Made by a program: the position numbers and the translations under genes. The notes under the pieces were generated by a model, which was not told the DNA's origin, ran no database searches, and saw nothing but the letters and a program-made list of their open reading frames with translations. This document shows positions 1-5,244 of a DNA stretch of 7,976 bases, piece by piece. The stretch's first letter is position 1. Each line of letters opens with the position of its first letter. Source of the DNA: Oscillibacter sp. (lineage in GTDB: Bacteria; Bacillota; Clostridia; Oscillospirales; Oscillospiraceae); NCBI GenBank assembly GCA_009773995.1, contig VSMY01000112.1, positions 1 through 7,976 of the forward strand, written 5' to 3'.

Positions 1-151
1 TTCTCCGCCCCCCCCCTATATCTCCCGTTTTGTTGGGGTCGCCCGCGTCTTTGTTTAATACCAAAACACCCCCACCAAAACCAAAAATCACTCAGGGGGG
101 CGGGGGCGACCCCCCCCGGCCCTCTTCCTTGAGAATGAGACGGTTATAGAA
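1..151. other. gene-free, C/G-homopolymer-rich edge
   Basis: No coding region or RNA gene is recognisable here. The stretch contains a C9 run (8-16), a G6-C-G5 block (95-106) and a C8 run (110-117), separated by A/C-rich sequence. A perfect 10-bp inverted repeat, GGGGTCGCCC at 35-44 and GGGCGACCCC at 104-113, brackets the A/C-rich part. It may simply be the 3' flank of bioY, including its terminator. Confidence 0.6.
83..118 (-). terminator. possible terminator downstream of bioY
   Basis: Read on the minus strand, a G-run, a short TCG loop and a C-run (positions 118 down to about 95) can form a GC-only hairpin. A T5 tract follows at 87-83, after a gap of about 7 or more nt. It lies roughly 35-70 nt past the bioY stop codon. 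The gap between stem and T-tract makes this a weak example of an intrinsic terminator. Confidence 0.35.
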
Positions 152-712
152 TCACTGGACATATTTTCCGACCCGCTGGGCCAGCAGCACCGCCAGCGCC
201 AGCTTGACGAGATCCGGCAGAATAAAAGGAAACACGCAGTAACCCAAGGCGGTCAGCACCCCCATAGGTTTCCCCATCTGTGCGTAAAGGACCAGATACC
301 AGGCGGTCCCGAAAGCGTAGCATACTATCAGCCCCAACACGCTGGCGGCGATCTTCACTTTCAGAGTTTCCCCCAGTCTGCCGGTCATTCGCCAATAGAG
401 CAGGGCCTGGAAAAAGAATCCCAGAATGTAGCCGCCGGTGGCTCCCAGCAGCACGCTGAGCCCCCCTCTGAAATTGCTGAACACCGGCGCGCCCACGGCC
501 CCCAAAAGCAGGTAAGCGGTAACGGCGTAGGTCCCCCGCCTTCCTCCCAGGGTCAGCAGGGTGGCAAAAACAGCGAAGGTCTGCATCGTGAATTGAATCA
601 GCGGCGCAGGGACGGGCACGGAAATCCAGGCGCACACCGCCGTCAGGACGGTAAACAGGGCAATCAGGGTCAGGTCCTTTGTCCGCAGCCGGGACGCGGT
701 TTGTTCGGGCAT
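152..712 (-). CDS. bioY: BioY, biotin transporter substrate-binding (S) component
   Basis: This 186-aa integral membrane protein is the biotin-binding S component of energy-coupling-factor (ECF) vitamin transporters. It works with a shared ECF module (two ATPases plus the EcfT membrane protein) or, in some bacteria, apparently alone. Visible family features are a hydrophobic protein of about six membrane segments, the motif around VPVPAPLIQFTMQTF (residues 32-46), the block from GAPVFSNFRGG to GATGGYILGF (74-99), and a C-terminal FILPDLVKLALA helix (163-174). The length is typical for the family. The start is supported by AAAAGGAGGA with 9 nt between GGAGG (722-726) and the ATG. No ecfA or ecfT gene is adjacent, so an ECF module encoded elsewhere is probably used. 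An upstream BirA operator overlaps the promoter, which implies repression when biotin is sufficient. Identification is firm from the motifs and from this regulatory site. Confidence 0.93.
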   Translation of the reverse strand: MPEQTASRLRTKDLTLIALFTVLTAVCAWISVPVPAPLIQFTMQTFAVFATLLTLGGRRGTYAVTAYLLLGAVGAPVFSNFRGGLSVLLGATGGYILGFFFQALLYWRMTGRLGETLKVKIAASVLGLIVCYAFGTAWYLVLYAQMGKPMGVLTALGYCVFPFILPDLVKLALAVLLAQRVGKYVQ

Positions 713-744
713 AGATGAGTTCCTCCTTTTCGTTCCTGCCTCTA

Positions 745-773
745 AGAATACCGCAAATTTCCCGACTTGTCAA
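745..773 (-). promoter_or_regulatory. bioY sigma-A promoter
   Basis: On the minus strand a consensus -35 box TTGACA (773-768) is followed after exactly 17 bp by TATTCT (750-745), a 5/6 match to the -10 consensus. Transcription would begin at about 738 and give a short leader carrying the bioY Shine-Dalgarno at 722-726. The -35 box lies inside the right-hand half of the BirA-like dyad. Confidence 0.8.
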
Positions 774-798
774 CCACAATTTTTAAATAGGTTTACAT
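767..798. promoter_or_regulatory. BirA operator controlling bioY
   Basis: The plus strand reads TTGTCAACC (767-775), 14 bp of A/T-rich spacer, then GGTTTACAT (790-798). These are two inverted half-sites with the geometry known for the biotin repressor/ligase BirA (TTGTnAACC, N14-15, GGTTnACAA). One half-site covers the bioY -35 box, so bound BirA-biotinyl-AMP would block RNA polymerase. Match, spacing and target gene all agree. BirA itself is not encoded in the window. Confidence 0.85.
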
Positions 799-804
799 TT
801 TTAC

Positions 805-834
805 AAAAACACAGGGAGAGGCCGTGCCTCTCCC
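805..834 (-). terminator. intrinsic terminator of the uracil-DNA glycosylase gene
   Basis: A perfect 9-bp stem, GGGAGAGGC (814-822) against GCCTCTCCC (826-834), has a 3-nt loop. On the minus strand it is followed by TGTG and then T5 (809-805). The stem begins 10 nt past the glycosylase stop codon, so it separates that transcript from bioY. The plus-strand side has a CTTTT tract (835-839), so weak bidirectional action is possible but has no obvious purpose. Confidence 0.75.
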
Positions 835-843
835 CTTTTCCAT

Positions 844-1413
844 TCAGAGCTCCGTGTGCTCGCACAACTCCCGGGCCTTGGCCTGGATGGCCTTCAGGTC
901 TTCAAAAGTGTCCGGGCGCTTGCGGACGTCCCGGAGCAGCGCCGCCGGGTGATAGAGCGCCGTCATCCAAACGCCGCTCCGCTCAAACCATTGGCCGTGC
1001 TCCTGGGTAATGCGGAAATCGTCCTTGATGATAACCTTGGCGGCGATGCGGCCCAGGCAGACAATGATCTTGGGGCTCAGCAGCGCCGTTTGCCGGCGGA
1101 GCCAGTCGATACAGGCGTCCTGCTCCACTCCCAGGGGGTCCCGGTTCTGTGGCGGGCGGCATTTCACGATGTTGGCGATGTACACCTTGCTCCGGTCCAG
1201 ATTCACCATCTCCAGCATCTCGTCCAGCAGCTTTCCCGCCCGGCCCACAAAGGGCTTGCCCTGCTCGTCCTCGTGCTGGCCGGGGCCCTCGCCGATGAGC
1301 AGAATTTCCGCATCCTCCGCGCCGTCCCCAAAAACCACGCTATGCCGGGTATCCGCAAGGGAACAACCTTTACAGGTTAGGCACTCGCTTCGCAGGCTCT
1401 CCCAAGTATCCAT
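844..1413 (-). CDS. type-4 (family 4) uracil-DNA glycosylase, [4Fe-4S]
   Basis: This protein removes uracil from DNA, arising from cytosine deamination or dUTP misincorporation, as the first step of base-excision repair. It is 189 aa. Cluster ligands expected for the family are present: the CKGC pair (C14 and C17, with an extra C11 just before), then C85 and C101 separated by 15 residues. The active-site loop is GEGPGQHED (41-49), followed by GKPFVGRAGKLL (52-63), the NIVKCRPPQNR motif (81-91) and the late HPAALLR motif (155-161). I start at the ATG at 1413 rather than the in-frame ATG at 1446. A GGGAGG lies 7-8 nt upstream of 1413, the homologous part begins there, and the 1446 ATG falls inside the likely -10 box. 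The extra cysteine at 11 makes a CxxCxxC cluster, but the CKGC pair aligns with the family ligands. The gene is apparently monocistronic. Confidence 0.95.
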   Translation of the reverse strand: MDTWESLRSECLTCKGCSLADTRHSVVFGDGAEDAEILLIGEGPGQHEDEQGKPFVGRAGKLLDEMLEMVNLDRSKVYIANIVKCRPPQNRDPLGVEQDACIDWLRRQTALLSPKIIVCLGRIAAKVIIKDDFRITQEHGQWFERSGVWMTALYHPAALLRDVRKRPDTFEDLKAIQAKARELCEHTEL

Positions 1414-1444
1414 TTTCCATCCTCCCGTTCTGCCTTTTTCGATC

Positions 1445-1473
1445 ATTATACCATGAAAAAACTACCGGCGCAA
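1445..1473 (-). promoter_or_regulatory. promoter of the uracil-DNA glycosylase gene
   Basis: On the minus strand there is a perfect TATAAT (1450-1445), with a weak TTGCGC -35 (1473-1468) 17 bp upstream. The start site would be near 1438, giving a leader of about 25 nt that contains the GGAGG. The -35 matches only three of six positions, so the call rests mainly on the -10 and its placement. Confidence 0.65.
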
Positions 1474-1524
1474 GGGGCGGATACCTTCCCGCGCGCAGGA
1501 GACACTGAACTTTGAGGTGATACA

Positions 1525-2049
1525 ATGCGCCCCTGGCTCTGGTATTTTTGGATTTACAGCTTCCTGGGCTGGCTGGTGGAGCTGGCCTTTGCCGCCGCCT
1601 CCCGGTCGGAGGACCGGAGGCGGCGCTGCCTGCTGTTTCTGCCCCTGTGCCCGGTATATGGCCTGGGAATGCTGGCGGCGCTGGCCCTGCCGCCCATGGG
1701 CCGGCTTGGGCTGACCGTGTCCGGCGGGCTGGCGGCCACGGCGGTGGAATATGCTTACCATTGGGCCGGAGAACGGTTCCTGGGGGTCCGTTTCTGGGAC
1801 TACGCCCAGGTCCCCGGAAATCTACGGGGACGGGTCTGCCTGCCCTTCTCCCTGGCCTGGGGCCTGTTGGTCTGGGCGGCGGTAACATTCGTCCAGCCGG
1901 CGGCGGCGGCGCTGGCGGCGGCGGTCCCGGACGCGGCGACTTACGTCTGTCTGCTGCTCTTTACCGGAGATTTGGTCTGCTCCCTCTGGTTTCTCCGGGT
2001 TACGGGGGACCTGCGGGGAATGCGGGCGGCGGTCTTTCCTCCAGATTAA
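1525..2049 (+). CDS. CmpB/PF06541-type membrane protein (putative ABC-transporter permease)
   Basis: This 174-aa polytopic membrane protein belongs to the family usually annotated as putative ABC-transporter type IV or CmpB, common in Clostridia, with no settled function. Family signatures are the N-terminal FWIYSFLGWLVEL (8-20), the LPLCPVYGLGML segment (39-50), EYAYHWAGERFLGVRFWDYA (75-94) and NLRGRVCLPFSLAWGL (99-114). Hydrophobic segments lie at about 4-25, 36-54, 61-80, 104-130 and 137-158. GAGGTGAT sits just before the ATG. No ATPase or solute-binding partner is nearby, so a transporter role is only a family label. Runs of alanine (125-133) and very high GC are noticeable but fit the region. 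The stop codon overlaps the stop of the convergent nucleosidase gene by 4 bp. Confidence 0.85.
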   Translation: MRPWLWYFWIYSFLGWLVELAFAAASRSEDRRRRCLLFLPLCPVYGLGMLAALALPPMGRLGLTVSGGLAATAVEYAYHWAGERFLGVRFWDYAQVPGNLRGRVCLPFSLAWGLLVWAAVTFVQPAAAALAAAVPDAATYVCLLLFTGDLVCSLWFLRVTGDLRGMRAAVFPPD

Positions 2050-2729
2050 ATCCACGCCTGCAGCAGTCCCATCGCAGTCTCCGCCGCAATCTCGGAGGCT
2101 TGCGCGCAATTCTCCTCGAACCTTTCCGCCCCACAGTCCTCTCCGGTGTCCGTGATGCTCCGTACCGCCAGAAAAGGGACGCCGTTCACATAGCACGCAT
2201 GCGCGACCGCCGCCGTCTCCATATCCACGGCTAAGGGGTTGAATTTTTGAACAATGCGCTCCCGGCCCTCATGTTCAATAAACGCTTCCCCTGTGGCAAT
2301 CGTTCCAAACAAGATCGGACGCTCCGCGGTTTCCGCGTAGCTCCTGGCGGCGGAAAGCAGCGTTTCGTCCGAGGGAAAATAGACCGACGGCATCCACGGG
2401 TGAAATTCCGTCAGAATATCCCGCGCCACATCATGGTAAACCGAACGTTCCGCGACAATCGTGTCGAAGAGCTTGACCCTTGGGTCCATGCCTCCCGCCG
2501 TCCCGGCGTTAATCACCGCATCCGCACCGAAAATCTCTACCATCAATTCCGCCGCTATCGCGGCATTGACCTTGCACACGCCGCTGTATGCCGCAATCAC
2601 GCGGACGTCTCCAATCGTTCCCTCGTAAAACTTCAACAGCGCCTTTTCCGTGATCCGCCGAATCTCCATAGCCTTCAAAAAAGGGGCCAGCTCCGTGTCG
2701 CCGGCACATAAAACACCCGCCTTTTTCAT
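2046..2729 (-). CDS. mtnN: 5'-methylthioadenosine / S-adenosylhomocysteine nucleosidase
   Basis: This protein hydrolyses the glycosidic bond of 5'-methylthioadenosine and S-adenosylhomocysteine, releasing adenine. It thereby recycles by-products of polyamine synthesis and methylation and, where luxS is present, feeds it. It is a 227-aa cytosolic member of the PNP/UDP phosphorylase superfamily and close to the usual length of about 230. Visible features are an N-terminal glutamate at 13 (equivalent of the substrate-site Glu12), the NAGTAGGMD loop (74-82), VDMETAAVAHACY (168-180) with the ribose-binding Glu171, and the catalytic aspartate in RSITDT (Asp194). It lies 15 bp after the rRNA methyltransferase gene. 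Its AAGGAG ribosome-binding site overlaps the upstream TAA stop, which suggests an operon with translational coupling. Other nucleosidases of the superfamily, such as those acting on aminodeoxyfutalosine, cannot be excluded from sequence alone. Confidence 0.92.
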   Translation of the reverse strand: MKKAGVLCAGDTELAPFLKAMEIRRITEKALLKFYEGTIGDVRVIAAYSGVCKVNAAIAAELMVEIFGADAVINAGTAGGMDPRVKLFDTIVAERSVYHDVARDILTEFHPWMPSVYFPSDETLLSAARSYAETAERPILFGTIATGEAFIEHEGRERIVQKFNPLAVDMETAAVAHACYVNGVPFLAVRSITDTGEDCGAERFEENCAQASEIAAETAMGLLQAWI

Positions 2730-2744
2730 GTCTGGCTTTCTCCT

Positions 2745-3974
2745 TTACACCACTTGAAATAGATAGAATTTCAAATAATTCGTCTCCTCCACACCCCACA
2801 AAATCGGATGGTCGCAGCTCTGCTGCCTCGCCTCGATCTGCCGGAGCCGGACCCCGGCGTCCCGCGCGGCGGAGCGGAGCATGGCGGCAAACTTCTCCTC
2901 CTCCGCGAAGTGGGAACAGGAGCAGGTGGCCAGATATCCGCCCCGGGGCAGCAGTTTCATGGCCCGGTAGTTGATCTCCTTGTAGCCCGTCATGGCGCTG
3001 GCCGCCGTCTTTCTGGATTTGGTAAAGGCCGGCGGGTCCAGAATGATAAAGTCGTACTTTACCGGCTCCTTCTCCAGGGCCGGGAGCAGCTCGAAGACGT
3101 TGGCGGCCACGCAGTCCACCACGCCGTCCAGGCCGTTCCGCTCCGCGTTGGCACGGGCCATCTCCACGGCGGAGGCGGACACGTCCACGGCGGTGACATG
3201 CTTCGCCCCGCCCAGGGCGGCGTTCAAGGCAAAGGAACCGGTATGGGTAAAGCAGTCCAGCACCGTCCTTCCCTCCGCCAGCCGGGCCACCGCCCGGCGG
3301 TTGTACTTCTGGTCCAGGAAAAAACCGGTCTTCTGTCCGTTTTCTACATCTACCAGATACTTGACGCCGTTCTCCGTGATCTCCGTTACCGGGGTCTCCG
3401 GCGGCGTCTCCCCCGGCAGGGGAAACCAGCCCTTGGCCTGCTCCAGGCCCTCCTTCTCCCGGAGAGCCGCGTCATTCCGCTCAAAGACGCCCCGGACAGT
3501 CTGCCCGTCCTCCCGCAGAATGCGGACCAGCAGGGGCAGCAGCAGGCCCTTAACCCGCTCCATGCCCATTGACAGCACCTGAACGCTGAGCAAATCGTGG
3601 AACTTGTCCACCGTCAGACCAGGGAACATGTCCGCCTCCCCGAAGATAATCCGGCACGCGTCCAGGTCCTCAGGGGACATGACGGTCTTTCGGTACTCCC
3701 AGGCCCAGCGGAGCTTCCGCTCCCAAAAGGCGGCGTCAAAGCGGTCGTTGGCATTCCGGGAGATCAAGCGGATCCGAATCTTCGATTTCTCCGACAAAAA
3801 GCCGGTGCCCAGGTACGCGCCCTTCCGGCTCCGCACGTCCGTCAGCCCGCCGTTTTCCGCCGTCCCATCCATGGACAGGATTTCCACGCCGTAGATCCAG
3901 GGATGCCCCCGAAGAATCGCCGCCTCGGCTTTTGGGGTGACCGTAACGCTGGGATATGCCCGCTCTGCTTTCAT
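2745..3974 (-). CDS. rlmI: class I SAM-dependent rRNA methyltransferase, RlmI-like (23S rRNA m5C)
   Basis: This 409-aa cytosolic protein has the architecture of RlmI, which makes 5-methylcytosine at position 1962 (E. coli numbering) of 23S rRNA. An N-terminal PUA-type RNA-binding region (about 8-75, with HPWIYGVEIL at 24-33) precedes a middle domain and a C-terminal Rossmann methyltransferase. The SAM-binding motif is VLDCFTHTGSFALNAA (238-253), followed by the acidic TAVDVSASAVEMA (261-273). The DPPAFTKS motif (313-320) and a CSCSHF motif (351-356) hold the likely catalytic cysteine. GQKTGFFLDQ (213-222) is also characteristic of the RlmI/RlmK group. The start is the ATG at 3974, preceded by GGGAGG about 10 nt upstream. 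The frame stays open to 4853, but that extension is antisense to the amidase and has no homology-like content. It is the first gene of an operon with the SAH nucleosidase, which would remove the SAH this enzyme releases. The exact target nucleotide is inferred. Confidence 0.92.
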   Translation of the reverse strand: MKAERAYPSVTVTPKAEAAILRGHPWIYGVEILSMDGTAENGGLTDVRSRKGAYLGTGFLSEKSKIRIRLISRNANDRFDAAFWERKLRWAWEYRKTVMSPEDLDACRIIFGEADMFPGLTVDKFHDLLSVQVLSMGMERVKGLLLPLLVRILREDGQTVRGVFERNDAALREKEGLEQAKGWFPLPGETPPETPVTEITENGVKYLVDVENGQKTGFFLDQKYNRRAVARLAEGRTVLDCFTHTGSFALNAALGGAKHVTAVDVSASAVEMARANAERNGLDGVVDCVAANVFELLPALEKEPVKYDFIILDPPAFTKSRKTAASAMTGYKEINYRAMKLLPRGGYLATCSCSHFAEEEKFAAMLRSAARDAGVRLRQIEARQQSCDHPILWGVEETNYLKFYLFQVV

Positions 3975-4006
3975 AATCAAATGACCTCCCGGCTTTTTTC
4001 CTCCCC

Positions 4007-4019
4007 AGTGTATCACACT
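4007..4019. repeat. 13-bp palindrome in the rlmI/amidase divergent intergenic region
   Basis: AGTGTATCACACT consists of two perfect 5-bp inverted half-sites (AGTGT, ACACT) around a 3-bp centre. It lies in the 90-bp gap between the divergent methyltransferase and amidase genes, where both promoters must lie if each gene has its own. It could be an operator, but no family of regulator is suggested and chance is possible. Confidence 0.4.
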
Positions 4020-4064
4020 TTCGGCGGCTTTGCCATAGGATTCATAGAGAAGGAGGAATTTAGA

Positions 4065-4805
4065 ATGCCTACGATTTATTTGAGCCCGTCCACGCAGGAA
4101 TGGAACAGCTATGTCACCGGCAGCGGCTCCGAGGAGTACAACATGAACCTGCTGGCGGACGCCCTGATCCCCTATCTGCTCTCCAACGGAATTCAATATA
4201 AACGCAACAAGCCCGAAATGACCGCCGGGTCCTCCATCCGGGAGGCCAACCGGGGAACCTATGACCTTTACCTGGCCCTCCACTCCAACGGCGCGCCGGA
4301 GGGGCAATATGGCGAGATACGGGGCATCATCGCCTTTTACTATCCCACCAGCCGCCAGGGCCGGCGGGCGGCGGAACTCATTGCCCAGGAGCTGCGGAAA
4401 ATCTACCCGCTCCCCAACAAGGTCACCACCCGTTCCACCACCACCCTGGGCGAGGTGGCCCAGTCCAACGCCCCGGCGGTGCTGGTAGAAATCGGCTACC
4501 ACGACAATTGGTCCGACGCCACCTGGGTGGAGGGGCACATGGACGCCATCGCCCAGCAGCTTGCCCGGGCTCTGACGGAATTCTTCGGCCTGCCCTTCAT
4601 CTACCCCATGGACCCCGTGGAAGGCCGGGTGGCCGTCAACTGGGGGACGCTGAACCTGCGGAGCTACCCCGCCCCCACCGGAACCGTCATCGCCAATCTC
4701 CCGGACGGCGCGGAGGTGACCGTTTACGGCGAGTGGCAGGGCTGGTATGTGGTCCACCATGGGGATCACGTGGGCTACGCCGCCGCCGCCTATATCGACA
4801 CGTAA
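4065..4805 (+). CDS. N-acetylmuramoyl-L-alanine amidase-like protein with C-terminal SH3 domain
   Basis: This 246-aa protein of the Amidase_3 type would cleave the amide bond between N-acetylmuramic acid and L-alanine in peptidoglycan. The catalytic part covers about residues 1-178: a strand ending in YLSPSTQEWN (5-14), an acidic GSEEYNMNLLADAL (21-34), the zinc-ligand LHSN motif (His73), and PAVLVEIGYHDN (137-148) with the expected catalytic glutamate 142. A bacterial SH3 domain follows (about 185-246, GTLNLRSYPAPTGTVIANL and YGEWQGWYVV). The usual first zinc-ligand motif DPGHGG is replaced by SPSTQ, as I recall for a subgroup of clostridial relatives, so metal coordination may differ. There is no signal peptide or membrane anchor, which resembles phage endolysins or enzymes released by lysis, yet no holin or phage genes are nearby. 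AAGGAGG (4050-4056) precedes the ATG at good spacing. A role in sporulation or lysis would be a guess. Confidence 0.85.
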   Translation: MPTIYLSPSTQEWNSYVTGSGSEEYNMNLLADALIPYLLSNGIQYKRNKPEMTAGSSIREANRGTYDLYLALHSNGAPEGQYGEIRGIIAFYYPTSRQGRRAAELIAQELRKIYPLPNKVTTRSTTTLGEVAQSNAPAVLVEIGYHDNWSDATWVEGHMDAIAQQLARALTEFFGLPFIYPMDPVEGRVAVNWGTLNLRSYPAPTGTVIANLPDGAEVTVYGEWQGWYVVHHGDHVGYAAAAYIDT

Positions 4806-4882
4806 CCCCTCCGGTTTTTCCTCCGCAGCCGGGACGGTTCCCTCTCCTGGCAAAATTTTCTTTCGTTTTCCCCTCCGGTTTT
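4806..4882. repeat. 13-bp direct repeat after the amidase gene
   Basis: CCCCTCCGGTTTT occurs immediately after the amidase stop codon (4806-4818) and again at 4870-4882, just before the rny-side promoter. Each copy ends in a T-tract, but neither has a convincing stem before it. No clear intrinsic terminator for the amidase was found between them. Function is unknown, and the pair could be coincidence in C/T-rich sequence. Confidence 0.4.
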
Positions 4883-4892
4883 AGGATTTCGC

Positions 4893-4921
4893 TTGACAGC
4901 GGTCCAGTAAACGTTTAAACT
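4893..4921 (+). promoter_or_regulatory. strong sigma-A promoter ahead of the structured leader and rny
   Basis: A perfect -35 box TTGACA (4893-4898) is followed after exactly 17 bp by TAAACT (4916-4921), a 4/6 match to the -10 consensus. The -10 overlaps the palindrome GTTTAAAC (4913-4920). The predicted start is near 4928, more than 300 nt upstream of the rny start codon, so the transcript has a long untranslated first part. Confidence 0.75.
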
Positions 4922-4927
4922 AAAGGC

Positions 4928-5193
4928 AGATTGCCGTCGGAGGGCAAAGGGGTGCCCGCCGGTCGTTTTCTAAAACGCTCCTGTCCGCGGGTCCTGTTTT
5001 GGAAACCGGCAATACGCCCAACAGCGAAAGTCATTCCGCCCTGGGAACACAGACGCCCCTCATTCGGGGCGCGGACGGAACACAAGGAACGACCTATGTC
5101 CAAAAACCGCCGGCGGCCATACCGCCCCGGGGACATCCATGCCCTTGGAGAGGGCAGTCCCTCTCCGCCGTACGGGCGTGTTGACGGTTTTTT
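4928..5193 (+). ncRNA. structured RNA of unknown family: rny 5' leader or stand-alone small RNA
   Basis: About 265 nt between the promoter and a T6 run (5188-5193) have no credible gene but many local helices. These are 4938-4961 (CGG plus GGGCA stems), 4964-4977 (CGTTT/AAACG), 5054-5071 (CGCCCC/GGGGCG), 5096-5136 (ATGTCC/GGACAT enclosing GGCGG/CCGCC at 5112-5126) and a perfect 8-bp GGAGAGGG/CCCTCTCC at 5147-5166. The last competes with TGCCCT/AGGGCA at 5140-5156. The 3' end GACGGTTTTTT can pair with CCGT at 5168-5171 (terminator-like, long loop) or with CCGTC at 4934-4938. I looked for tmRNA, RNase P, SRP RNA, T-box and common riboswitch signatures and saw none; 6S RNA could not be tested by eye. 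The length, promoter and T-run fit a stand-alone RNA, while the position fits a regulatory leader of rny. Confidence 0.5.
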
Positions 5194-5244
5194 GAAGCGG
5201 GCTTCCCGCGGCAATACCAAAACTGAATGGAGGAATCAGCAGCC

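Noticed and set aside
144..779. 211-codon minus-strand frame overlapping bioY and its promoter
   Set aside because: It is a frame-shifted shadow of bioY and crosses the promoter and BirA site.
3975..4853. Open minus-strand frame extending the methyltransferase gene upstream to give a 702-aa product
   Set aside because: It is antisense to the well-supported amidase, lacks family similarity, and a proper ribosome-binding site and the homologous N-terminus both begin at 3974.
5147..5166. Perfect GGAGAGGG/CCCTCTCC hairpin as an intrinsic terminator
   Set aside because: No T-tract follows directly; the T6 run is 21 nt further on behind another potential stem.
4928..5193. Assignment of the leader RNA to tmRNA, RNase P, SRP RNA, T-box or a glycine riboswitch
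   Set aside because: Their hallmark conserved segments were looked for by eye and not found. 6S RNA could not be excluded but no diagnostic feature was seen.
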